Shown here: positions 53,392 through 61,767 of the stretch, in pieces
Numbering within the stretch: the first letter of the stretch is position 1
Layout of the letters: each line of letters starts with the position of its first letter
Assembly: GCA_035573855.1 (NCBI GenBank)
Contig: DATLZU010000055.1
Span: 1 to 64,000, forward strand
Direction: 5' to 3'
DNA from: DATLZU01 sp035573855
Lineage (GTDB): Bacteria > Nitrospirota > Nitrospiria > Nitrospirales > Nitrospiraceae
Length of the DNA stretch: 64,000 nt
Notes under the pieces: generated by a model
Database searches by the model: none
What the model was told of the DNA's origin: nothing
What the model saw: the letters and a program-made list of their open reading frames with translations, nothing else
Position numbers and translations under genes: made by a program

Positions 53392-54636
53392 GTGAGTCCA
53401 ACCAGAAGCGCAGGGCGGCTGGGTGCCGCCGGCGCGGTGTTACTGAGCGTCATCGTGGCCAGCAATGCGCCCGATGTGAGTGTGGCGCAGGATTCCGTCA
53501 AAGCACAGGCGGCCATCGAGAAGGTGTTCCCCCATTCCAACAAGTGCAAACGCTGCCACGAGCGAGTCTTTGAGGAGTGGGAGACGTCTCCACTCTCACG
53601 CTCCATCCATTCTCCGGCCTTCCGGGCGGCACTGGACGAATACCTCAAATTCTCCGGAGGCAAGGACAAAGCACTGTGCTTCCGTTGCCACGCCCCGCAC
53701 GTGCGGGAGTTTGCGGATGCGGCGCAGATGTTCATCACGCAGGTGCAATCCGGAGATCCGACCATCGACGGGGTCGGCTGCGCCCAATGCCATCTGATCA
53801 AACAGGTCGATCGGAGCAGCCCTCTGCCATTCCCTAAGTACGAACCGGGGAAAACGCTTTATGGACCCTACAAGGATTTCGTTCAAAATCTGGCGCACCA
53901 ATCCATGGAATTGGATTTGTTCCGCAAATCCGATCTCTGCCTGAACTGCCATCAGGCTGTTCCCACCGCGGCGAACCTCGGCAAGAGTAACGACCTACTG
54001 GGCAACTGGGATCAGAGCAAGGCGGTCAAATCGGGAAAGGAATGCCAAACCTGCCATATGCCGGAGCAGATCGGCGAATCCGCCAACGGCGAGAGCAAGC
54101 GAAAGGTTGCCAATCACACCTTTCCGGGCCGGATCGGGAAACTCCGTCAAGAGGCCGCCAAACTTGACGTGTCTGCGGATGTCAAGGGCGACAAGACTGT
54201 CGTCAAGGTGACCGTGCAGAGCCTCGTGCCACACAATCTGCCGACGACCCACCCCGCCTGGGCAAGCGTGGTGCTCGATTTTGTGATCAAAGGCAAGAAT
54301 CTCAAAACCGTCTTTAGCGATCAGCGGGTTTATGGACGGACGTATGCGGATGCCAAAGGCGAGAAAACGGTGTTCGATTTCAAGGCGGTCAAGGTGTTGG
54401 AAGACACGGTTCTGAAACCGGAAGAGACCCGCGTGGAAACGTTTACCTTCCCGACGCCTAAGGACACCAAAAGCTTCGACATCGAGGTCGCGCTGAGCTA
54501 CGCGCCGGTGACCGGCCCACCGGAGTTCTTGCAGCGAATTGAGGCGGAATCGCCCAAGGGCGCTCAGGACCCGGTCTTCCAACCGATCCCGATCGTTAGG
54601 TTGACGCGGAACATCCCGCTGGTGAAAATCGACTGA
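53392..54636 (+). CDS. Exported five-haem cytochrome c (second of a pair)
   Basis: 414 residues from GTG 53392, with AAAGGGGG six bases upstream. A signal peptide (about 8-28) and five CxxCH motifs in the same order as the previous gene: CKRCH (about 50), CFRCH (about 97), CAQCH (about 130), CLNCH (about 184) and CQTCH (about 220), then a beta-rich C-terminal domain. The shared segments (FEEW, AP..., GVGCAQCHLI, LYGPY) show a tandem duplication. It is probably part of an electron conduit to or from NXR, or an oxygen- or nitrogen-compound reductase. No CxxCK catalytic haem is seen. Confidence 0.85.
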   Translation: MSPTRSAGRLGAAGAVLLSVIVASNAPDVSVAQDSVKAQAAIEKVFPHSNKCKRCHERVFEEWETSPLSRSIHSPAFRAALDEYLKFSGGKDKALCFRCHAPHVREFADAAQMFITQVQSGDPTIDGVGCAQCHLIKQVDRSSPLPFPKYEPGKTLYGPYKDFVQNLAHQSMELDLFRKSDLCLNCHQAVPTAANLGKSNDLLGNWDQSKAVKSGKECQTCHMPEQIGESANGESKRKVANHTFPGRIGKLRQEAAKLDVSADVKGDKTVVKVTVQSLVPHNLPTTHPAWASVVLDFVIKGKNLKTVFSDQRVYGRTYADAKGEKTVFDFKAVKVLEDTVLKPEETRVETFTFPTPKDTKSFDIEVALSYAPVTGPPEFLQRIEAESPKGAQDPVFQPIPIVRLTRNIPLVKID

Positions 54637-54644
54637 GCAGGCAT

Positions 54645-54899
54645 TCAGTCGGCGACGATCGACGATCCGGGCGATTTCATTTTAAAAATCTGAATAGCCG
54701 AGTAAATGTTCTTGGCGGGTTGGTTGAGGATCAAGCGCGAATTGGTGATGTGAGTATCGATCAGTTCGTAGGGCCCTCCACTGTAGTAAATCTCACAGTC
54801 GTCCAGCGTGCAGTTCTTGAACACATGGTTGTCGAGCGACAGCTTGTGCTGCTTGAAGGTCTGTCCCTCCACGACGATATAATTCGGCTCGATTCCCAT
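54645..54899 (-). CDS. Conserved hypothetical 84-residue protein, beta-helix-like
   Basis: ATG 54899 reading left, with GGAGGGG eight to nine bases upstream, so the gene is real by that criterion. The product alternates short hydrophobic strands (NYIVVEGQTF, HVFKNCTLDDCEIYY, SRLILNQPAKN), like a short right-handed beta-helix turn. No signal peptide or motif. It converges with the second cytochrome gene and is eight bases from its stop. I do not know its function. Confidence 0.6.
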   Translation of the reverse strand: MGIEPNYIVVEGQTFKQHKLSLDNHVFKNCTLDDCEIYYSGGPYELIDTHITNSRLILNQPAKNIYSAIQIFKMKSPGSSIVAD

Positions 54900-55145
54900 C
54901 GAATGGCCCCTCCGAAACGCGCACTATAACAGACTTTCTCTTCGTCTCGCAAACGGTCGGGTTTTCCCCGTTGTTCTTGATCATTTGACGCGCTCTGTAT
55001 AGAATGACGCCGCTTTTTCGTACTTCCTTCGACGGACAATCGCCCCCGTCCGAATCGGCAGCGTATCCTCAGCGGTGAATGCTCTCCGTCGACGACGCGG
55101 ATTGGAGCGGGAATCTCATGACCCCAAAACCAGGAGGAACATTCG

Positions 55146-57206
55146 GTGGACAGTGCATCGGCAGTCGTGATCTTCGCCATCGCCGCCGCGGCGGCCGGAA
55201 TCGCTTACGGGCTCTATTTGACAATTTGGGTGTTCAGACTCCCAGCGGGTAATGCCGAGATGCAGCGGATCGCGCAGGCTATTCAAGAAGGCGCTGCGGC
55301 ATATCTGAATCGGCAATATCGTACGGTCGGTATGGTTGCGGCGGCGTTGTTCATCGTATTATGGGCAGCCGGATCCTGGTCCGACAAGTTTGGCCTCCTC
55401 ACGGCGATCGGCTTTCTGATCGGCGCGGCGGCGTCGGCGACGGCCGGCTATGTGGGGATGAACATTGCGGTCCGAGCGAACGTGCGAACGGCACAGGCAG
55501 CCCATAGCGGCCTGAATGCCGCCTTAACCGTTGCGTTTCGCGGCGGGGCAGTCACGGGATTGCTGTTGATCGGATTGGGCTTGCTGGCTGTGACTGGTTT
55601 CTACGCGATCGCGTCAGGGATCGCCGGGCAGGAAAAAGCGGTGCACGCGCTGCTGAGCCTCGGCTTCGGCGGAAGTCTTATTTCCGTCTTTGCCAGGGTT
55701 GGCGGAGGAATTTACACCAAGGCAGCAGACGTGGGTGCGGATCTCGTCGGGAAAGTTGAAGCGGGCATTCCTGAAGACGATCCACGTAATCCGGCGGTCA
55801 TCGCCGACAATGTGGGTGACAATGTAGGCGACTGCGCGGGTATGGCGGCGGATCTCTTTGAGACTTATGCTGTGACGACGGTGGCAGCCATGGCGCTGGC
55901 GTTCACCATGTTCAAGGGACAGACCGAGCCGATCCTCTATCCGCTTGCGCTGGGCGCGATGACGATTTTAGCGACGATCATCGGGATCCTTTTCGTCAGA
56001 GTCGGCCCAGGAGGCGGCATTATGTCGGCGCTGTATAAGGGATTGTTCGTAGCCGGTGGGATCGCGGCAATCGCGTTTTATCCGATCACCGTCAAGCTGA
56101 TGGACGGGGTGAGCGGGGTGAGCGGGGCAAGCTACTATGTGGCGGCGTTGTTGGGGCTCGTGGTCACCCTAGCGATGGTCTTCATCACCGACTACTACAC
56201 ATCCAAAAGCTTCTCACCGGTTCAGGAAATCGCCAAAGCCAGCGAAACAGGCCACGCGACCAACATCATCGCCGGTCTGGCGATCGGCATGCAAGCGACG
56301 GCCTGGCCGGTTGTCGTCATCGCCACCGCGATTTTGGCGAGCTACTGGGTCTGCGGCGGCCAGGCAGCCGGCGGACTGTACGGCGTGGCCATCGCGGCAG
56401 TGTCCATGCTATCAATGGCGGGGATCGTGGTCGCGATCGACGCGTTTGGGCCGATCACCGACAATGCGGGCGGCATTGCGGAAATGGCCCATCTCGGCAA
56501 GGAGGTGCGCAACATTACCGATCCGCTCGATGCGGTGGGGAACACCACCAAGGCAGTGACCAAGGGGTATGCCATCGGGTCGGCTGGTTTGGCGGCGGTG
56601 GTGCTCTTCGCGGAGTACGCCCGAGCAGTGGAGGCAGGCAGCCAGTCCACCAGTAGCTTCGATCTTTCGAATCCATCCGTCTTGGTCGGGTTGTTTCTGG
56701 GCGGCATGTTGCCGTTCCTCTTCGGTGCGTTGTGTATGAAAGCGGTCGGACAGGCCGGCGGTCTGGTGGTCGAGGAGGTGCGCCGACAATTCCGGACGAT
56801 CAAAGGCATTATGGAAGGGACAGCCAAGCCCGAATACGGTACATGCGTCGATATCGTCACCCAAGCCGCGATCCGCAAGATGATGGTGCCCGGTCTGATT
56901 CCTGTGATTTCCCCGATTCTGGTCGGTGCGATCCTGGGCCCTCAGGCGCTTGGCGGGGTCTTGGTCGGCAGCATCGTCACCGGACTGTTTGTCGCCATTT
57001 CGATGACGAGCGGCGGCGGAGCCTGGGATAACGCAAAGAAGTACATAGAAGAACAAGGCAAGAAAGGCAGCGAAACGCACAAGGCCGCGGTGACCGGCGA
57101 CACAGTGGGTGATCCTTACAAAGATACGGCCGGACCGGCGATCAATCCAATGATCAAAGTCATCAACATCGTGGCGTTGTTGATCGTGGCTCTGCTCGTG
57201 CACTGA
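55146..57206 (+). CDS. hppA: Membrane H+-translocating pyrophosphatase, K+-independent type
   Basis: 686 residues from GTG 55146, with AGGAGGAAC upstream. About 16 membrane helices and the pyrophosphate site DVGADLVGKVEAGIPEDDPR (about 198) with DNVGDNVGDCAGMAADLFE. The segment GNTTKAVTKGY (about 440) has Lys and Thr at the two positions that separate K+-independent (Lys, Thr) from K+-dependent (Ala, Gly/Ala) enzymes. Hydrolysis of pyrophosphate drives proton export, saving energy in a lithotroph. It is probably a single-gene unit; pup follows. Confidence 0.95.
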   Translation: MDSASAVVIFAIAAAAAGIAYGLYLTIWVFRLPAGNAEMQRIAQAIQEGAAAYLNRQYRTVGMVAAALFIVLWAAGSWSDKFGLLTAIGFLIGAAASATAGYVGMNIAVRANVRTAQAAHSGLNAALTVAFRGGAVTGLLLIGLGLLAVTGFYAIASGIAGQEKAVHALLSLGFGGSLISVFARVGGGIYTKAADVGADLVGKVEAGIPEDDPRNPAVIADNVGDNVGDCAGMAADLFETYAVTTVAAMALAFTMFKGQTEPILYPLALGAMTILATIIGILFVRVGPGGGIMSALYKGLFVAGGIAAIAFYPITVKLMDGVSGVSGASYYVAALLGLVVTLAMVFITDYYTSKSFSPVQEIAKASETGHATNIIAGLAIGMQATAWPVVVIATAILASYWVCGGQAAGGLYGVAIAAVSMLSMAGIVVAIDAFGPITDNAGGIAEMAHLGKEVRNITDPLDAVGNTTKAVTKGYAIGSAGLAAVVLFAEYARAVEAGSQSTSSFDLSNPSVLVGLFLGGMLPFLFGALCMKAVGQAGGLVVEEVRRQFRTIKGIMEGTAKPEYGTCVDIVTQAAIRKMMVPGLIPVISPILVGAILGPQALGGVLVGSIVTGLFVAISMTSGGGAWDNAKKYIEEQGKKGSETHKAAVTGDTVGDPYKDTAGPAINPMIKVINIVALLIVALLVH

Positions 57207-57244
57207 TGGAAACGAGACGAACACGTTGAGAGGCAGGGAGCGGC

Positions 57245-57274
57245 TTGACGGATTGAACAACGCTGGAGTATGGT
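57245..57274 (+). promoter_or_regulatory. Candidate sigma-70 promoter for pup
   Basis: TTGACG (57245-57250), an 18-base spacer, TATGGT (57269-57274, 4 of 6). It lies in the hppA-pup gap, 70 bases before the pup start. Confidence 0.4.
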
Positions 57275-57297
57275 GGGTTCTAGCATGTATCTTGCCC

Positions 57298-57320
57298 GGA
57301 ACGGCGTCCGGCGCCGTTCC
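57298..57320 (+). other. Hairpin in the pup leader
   Basis: A 9-bp stem GGAACGGCG (57298-57306) with CGCCGTTCC (57312-57320), 5-base loop, no T-run. It lies 23 bases before the ATG and just before the ribosome-binding site, so it could affect translation or be the tail of hppA mRNA. Confidence 0.45.
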
Positions 57321-57343
57321 GCGGAAATGCGGGAGGTGCTCCT

Positions 57344-57544
57344 ATGGAGAAACAAGAGAGGAGGCCGGAATCCACCAAAAGGGAACCGCAGGCCAAGGAC
57401 GAAGTCAAACCCAATCCTAAAGTCGTCGAGGCCGGCAAGAAACTCAAAGAAGATATCGACAAACTAGTGGATGAGATTGACGACGTGCTTGAGGAAAACG
57501 CGGAGGAGTTCGTGAAGAACTACGTCCAGAAAGGAGGGGAATAA
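57344..57544 (+). CDS. pup: Prokaryotic ubiquitin-like protein Pup
   Basis: 66 residues, GGGAGG before ATG 57344. A disordered, charged N-terminus is followed by VDEIDDVLEENAEEFVKNYV and a C-terminal QKGGE. This is nearly the conserved C-terminal half of actinobacterial Pup. The terminal Glu means it can be ligated to lysines by PafA without deamidation by Dop, which Gln-ending Pups need. Pup marks proteins for the bacterial 20S proteasome. Nitrospira are known to carry a proteasome, but no prcBA, dop, pafA or mpa lies in this window, so the gene is isolated from that operon. UBact, a related family in Nitrospirae, is the alternative name. Confidence 0.93.
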   Translation: MEKQERRPESTKREPQAKDEVKPNPKVVEAGKKLKEDIDKLVDEIDDVLEENAEEFVKNYVQKGGE

Positions 57545-57717
57545 CCCGCCCGCTCTAGACAACGCCCTGCCGTCGCTTTCCGCTATCCGCCCACTTGATC
57601 CGACCTCATTCTGGCCGACCGTTCCGTTCTTTGGAGTGATTGCCGCGCGTCGGGTATCCCCGATGTATGGATACGCAGTAGACCGGAGACTTCCCCTAGT
57701 TTGCGCTGCAAGTCGGT

Positions 57718-57744
57718 TTGACAAAGTGTCCGGGTCTCTATACT
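57718..57744 (+). promoter_or_regulatory. Candidate promoter for recJ
   Basis: TTGACA (57718-57723), perfect -35, then TATACT (57739-57744) after 15 bases, or TACTAT (57741-57746) after 17. It lies about 70 bases upstream of the recJ start. Confidence 0.45.
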
Positions 57745-57815
57745 ATTCCTGTGCTATTCTCTTTAGTTCTCAGAGGGTTGCGAAAGGGAAACCGGTTCGC
57801 TTTGGGAGGTGCGCG

Positions 57816-59519
57816 ATGCGGCAGAAGCGGTGGGTGGTCAGAGACGTCTGCCAGACACAGCGGGCCGCGTTGGCCCACGCACTCTCGATCTCTCCCGTGA
57901 CTGCATCCGTGCTTCTCGCTCGTGGCGTGACAACGCCTCAAGAGGCCAGCCGTTGGCTCTCATCCAGAGTGCAGGCGCCTCACGATCCTTTTCTCCTGCC
58001 CGATATGGAACGGGTGGTGGATCGGCTGCATCGGGCAGCGGTGAACGGCGAAAGGGTCTGTTTTTACGGCGACTATGATGTCGATGGTATCGTGGCCACA
58101 AGTCTGTATCTGACCTTTTTTCAGTCGCTTGGCGGGGCCGCGCTGGTTTACATTCCCCACCGTCTTCGAGAAGGCTATGGACTCAACGAGCCAGCGCTGC
58201 ACCGACTCCGGCAGGAGGGCATAGGGCTGGTGGTGACGTCGGACTGTGGAACCACTGCGCATCGTGAAATTGCAACAGCCCGGGCGTTGGGGTTGGACAT
58301 CATCGTAACCGACCACCATCAAACCGATGGAGCGATGCCGCCGGCGCTGGCCGTCCTTAATCCTCATCGGAACGATTCATGCTATCCCTTCAAAGGATTA
58401 TGTTCCGGGGCGCTTGCTTGGAAGGTCGCGCAGGCCTATGGGTGGAAATACGGCGGCAGCGATACGGCGCTTGAGTCCATGATGGACCTGGTGGCCCTCT
58501 CGACCGTGGCGGACGTCGTGCCGTTGCAAGACGAAAACCGCGGGTTTGTCCGGGAAGGGCTGGCTCAAATGACGCGCGGCGCTCGCTGCGGTATCAGAGC
58601 GCTCAAGCTGGTGGCCGGTATCGATCGGGATTGTACCGCCGATATCGTCGCCTTTCGGCTTGCGCCTCGTGTCAACGCGGCAGGAAGGTTGGCCCATGCG
58701 CTTACGAGCGTCCGGTTATTGACGACGCAATCTGAACTTGAAGCGAAGCAATTGGCCGAGGAGCTTGAACGGCTCAACCGGGAACGCCAACAGATTGAAG
58801 AACGCATGATGGCCGAGGCAATGGCTTTGGTCGATGAAACAACCGATAGGCCGGCCCTGGTGCTCGCCTCACCGAACTGGCACCTCGGCGTGGTCGGGAT
58901 CGTCGCAGCCCGTTTGGTTGAGCGTTTCCATCGTCCCGCGATCGTGATCGCCATGGACAGGCGGGGTGTGGGCAAAGGGTCCGCCAGAACGGTGCCGGGC
59001 TTCGATCTCTATCAGGCGCTCGCCGCGTGTCGCGATCTGCTGGACGGATTCGGCGGCCATCCGAGCGCAGCCGGGTTGACCATCAGAGAAGCGCATCTTT
59101 CTGCCTTCCGTGAACGATTCTGCGAGCTTGTGGCCGACTGGTTGGGAAACGAGCCGCAGCACCCGGCTCTCCATGTGGATGCCGAGGTTCAGCTGAATGA
59201 CGTCGATGTGCGACTGGTGCGGGAGTTAGGCTCGCTCCATCCGTTCGGTGCGGGAAATCCGGAGCCGACGCTGGCCGTGCGGAACTTGGCGATTCTGGAC
59301 GCGCGGGTCGTGGGTGAGGGGCATCTCAAGCTAACCGTTCGTCAAGGGACGTCCTTTCCCTTCGACAGCATCGGATTCCGCATGGGGTCACTGGCCGATC
59401 TCGGTCTTTCACCTCGACAGCCTGTCGATTTGGCCTTTGTGCCAGAGCTCAATCGATGGAACGGGCTGGACCGCATTCAGTTGCGGATCAGGGATCTCAG
59501 GGCCAGTCAGACGATGTGA
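57816..59519 (+). CDS. recJ: Single-stranded-DNA-specific exonuclease RecJ
   Basis: 567 residues from ATG 57816, after GGGAGGTGCGCG; longer frames run through the promoter candidate. DHH-family motifs: YGDYDVDGIVAT (about 86), TSDCGTTAHRE (about 142), VTDHHQT (about 160) and the DHHA1 glycine-rich motif GFGGHPSAAGLTI (about 409). It degrades single-stranded DNA 5' to 3' in repair and recombination. Its length is that of a usual RecJ. The (p)ppGpp synthetase gene follows at once. Confidence 0.93.
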   Translation: MRQKRWVVRDVCQTQRAALAHALSISPVTASVLLARGVTTPQEASRWLSSRVQAPHDPFLLPDMERVVDRLHRAAVNGERVCFYGDYDVDGIVATSLYLTFFQSLGGAALVYIPHRLREGYGLNEPALHRLRQEGIGLVVTSDCGTTAHREIATARALGLDIIVTDHHQTDGAMPPALAVLNPHRNDSCYPFKGLCSGALAWKVAQAYGWKYGGSDTALESMMDLVALSTVADVVPLQDENRGFVREGLAQMTRGARCGIRALKLVAGIDRDCTADIVAFRLAPRVNAAGRLAHALTSVRLLTTQSELEAKQLAEELERLNRERQQIEERMMAEAMALVDETTDRPALVLASPNWHLGVVGIVAARLVERFHRPAIVIAMDRRGVGKGSARTVPGFDLYQALAACRDLLDGFGGHPSAAGLTIREAHLSAFRERFCELVADWLGNEPQHPALHVDAEVQLNDVDVRLVRELGSLHPFGAGNPEPTLAVRNLAILDARVVGEGHLKLTVRQGTSFPFDSIGFRMGSLADLGLSPRQPVDLAFVPELNRWNGLDRIQLRIRDLRASQTM

Positions 59520-59527
59520 GCGAAACA

Positions 59528-61708
59528 ATGCCGTTTGAGACAATTACCGATATCGAACAGTTGATCGAACGGCTGAAAGGATATCACGCCGACGTGGATT
59601 TGTCGCTCGTTCGGAGGGCCTACGAGTTTTCCGCGAAAGCACACGAAGGCCAAACACGGCGATCCGGCGAGCCGTATCTCCATCACCCGCTGGCCGTGGC
59701 TGGGGTGCTGACCTCGCTCAAGACTGACGTGGCTGCCGTGGTTGCCGGCCTGCTTCATGACACGCTCGAAGATACTTTGGCGACTCCCGAAGAATTGGAG
59801 CGGGAATTCGGCAAGGAAGTGGTCCATCTGGTCGACGGTGTGACCAAGATCGGAAAGATTTCCTTCCGAAACTATGAAGAGAAACAGGCCGAAAACTTTC
59901 GCAAGATGGTGCTTTCGATGGCGGACGACATCCGCGTCGTCCTGATCAAGCTTGCGGATCGGCTTCATAACATGCGGACGCTGGAATACTTAAGCGAGTC
60001 CAAACGTCGGCAGATCGCTCAGGAGACATTGGAGATCTACGCACCCTTGGCCAACCGGCTCGGAATCGGCTGGATCAAGAACGAACTGGAAGACCTGTGT
60101 CTCAAACACCTCAAACCCGATGTGTACGAGATGCTCCGGGTACGGGTGGCCAAACGCGATGAGGATCGCCAGCAATACATCGACGAAGTCATCCGGCTCG
60201 TGAAGAAGGCCATGGCGGACGCCGGCCTGCCAGGCGAGGTCTACGGCAGGCCGAAACACCTCTACGGCATCTATCAGAAGATGGAGAAACAATCGATCTC
60301 GTTTGAGGAAGTCTACGATCTGACGGCGCTCCGCATCATCACCGATACCAAAATGAACTGTTATGCGCTGTTGGGCGTGATCCACTCGCTCTGGCGTCCC
60401 GTTCCGGGCCGGTTCAAAGACTACATCGCGATCCCGAAATCCAACCTGTACCAGTCACTCCATACAACGGTGGTCGGACCGAAGGGGGAGCACGTGGAAT
60501 TTCAGATCCGCACCGAAGAAATGCATCGCGTGGCGGAGTACGGGATTGCAGCGCATTGGCGATACAAGGAACAGGGTCGGATCGACGAGCGCGACAGCAA
60601 GGTTTTTAGTTGGTTGCGGCAGTTCGTGGAATGGCATCAGGATCTGCCGGACAATCGGCAGTTTATGGACTCCGTCAAGCTGGACCTGTTCCACGATGTC
60701 GTATATGTCTTTACCCCGAAAGGCATGGTGAAGGAGCTGCCGAAAGGTTCGACGCCCGTCGACTTCGCCTATGCCATCCATACGGAAATCGGAGATCACT
60801 GCGTCGGCGCCAAAGTCAACGGCAAAATTGTTCCGCTCAAACATCAGTTGACCAGCGGAGACACCGTCGAGATCCTCACCTCGCCCAATCAAACACCCCA
60901 CAAAGATTGGCTCAAGTTTGTCCGCACGTCGCGTGCTAAGACGAAGATCAAGCATTGGCTCAAAGCCGAAGAACAAAAGCGCAGCATCGAGATCGGCCGG
61001 CGGCTGCTGGAGGCGGAGTTCCGTCGGCACGGTTTGGCGCCGGCTCAGATGCTCAAGTCGGAACAGTTGTCGGAAGTGGCCCGGCAAGCGGGGTTTGAAA
61101 CGACGGATGAGCTAGCTGCTGCGATTGGATACGGCCGCCTGGCGACCGCCCAGGTCGTCAGCAAGCTGCTTCCGGTTCCCACGGAGACCGAGGTCCCCGC
61201 GCTGCCGGGAGTGTCAGCGGCGCCAAAGACGGTCGTCGGGAAAACAGAGGAGAAGGGGGTCAAGGTCAAGGGCGCACGGGATCTACTTATGCAGCTTTCC
61301 CGCTGCTGCAACCCGGTTCCCGGCGACCGCATTCTCGGCTACATTACCCGCGGCCGAGGATTGACGATCCATACGGTCGATTGTCCTAATCTCGAAGCGC
61401 TGGATTACGATAGGGACCGGTTGGTGGAAGTGGAGTGGGATACCGCCGCGACCGGCACGCATGCGGTCAAGGTTTCCGTCATCGCTGTGGACAAAACCGG
61501 CGTATTGGCCAATGTCTCTTCCTCGATTGCGGAATGCCAGGCCAACATCAGCCGAGCCGAAATCACGACCCGCGAAGATCGGAAGGCAGTGCTGGATTTC
61601 GTGATCGAGGTCAGCGATACCGCCCATCTCGGTCGGGTGCTGAAAGCCATCGAGCGAGTGGACGGTGTCATTACTGCCAGACGCGTCCGAGCTTGGCAGG
61701 AGCGGTGA
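59528..61708 (+). CDS. relA/spoT: Bifunctional (p)ppGpp synthetase/hydrolase RelA/SpoT
   Basis: 726 residues from ATG 59528 (GTG 59516, overlapping the recJ stop, gives 730). The HD hydrolase domain has HPLAVAGVL (about 52) and LLHDTLEDT with the HD pair (about 75), intact. The synthetase domain follows (YDLTALRIIT, about 262; YQSLHTTVVGP, about 309), then TGS (about 390-450) and the C-terminal ACT domain. Both hydrolase and synthetase residues appear complete, so the enzyme can make and break the alarmone and adapt growth to starvation. Confidence 0.92.
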   Translation: MPFETITDIEQLIERLKGYHADVDLSLVRRAYEFSAKAHEGQTRRSGEPYLHHPLAVAGVLTSLKTDVAAVVAGLLHDTLEDTLATPEELEREFGKEVVHLVDGVTKIGKISFRNYEEKQAENFRKMVLSMADDIRVVLIKLADRLHNMRTLEYLSESKRRQIAQETLEIYAPLANRLGIGWIKNELEDLCLKHLKPDVYEMLRVRVAKRDEDRQQYIDEVIRLVKKAMADAGLPGEVYGRPKHLYGIYQKMEKQSISFEEVYDLTALRIITDTKMNCYALLGVIHSLWRPVPGRFKDYIAIPKSNLYQSLHTTVVGPKGEHVEFQIRTEEMHRVAEYGIAAHWRYKEQGRIDERDSKVFSWLRQFVEWHQDLPDNRQFMDSVKLDLFHDVVYVFTPKGMVKELPKGSTPVDFAYAIHTEIGDHCVGAKVNGKIVPLKHQLTSGDTVEILTSPNQTPHKDWLKFVRTSRAKTKIKHWLKAEEQKRSIEIGRRLLEAEFRRHGLAPAQMLKSEQLSEVARQAGFETTDELAAAIGYGRLATAQVVSKLLPVPTETEVPALPGVSAAPKTVVGKTEEKGVKVKGARDLLMQLSRCCNPVPGDRILGYITRGRGLTIHTVDCPNLEALDYDRDRLVEVEWDTAATGTHAVKVSVIAVDKTGVLANVSSSIAECQANISRAEITTREDRKAVLDFVIEVSDTAHLGRVLKAIERVDGVITARRVRAWQER

Positions 61709-61767
61709 CCTGCGCCAGTTAACCTTGGGTTTGATTCCTGATCGGAACCCGTTGGGCTGAGGCAACC

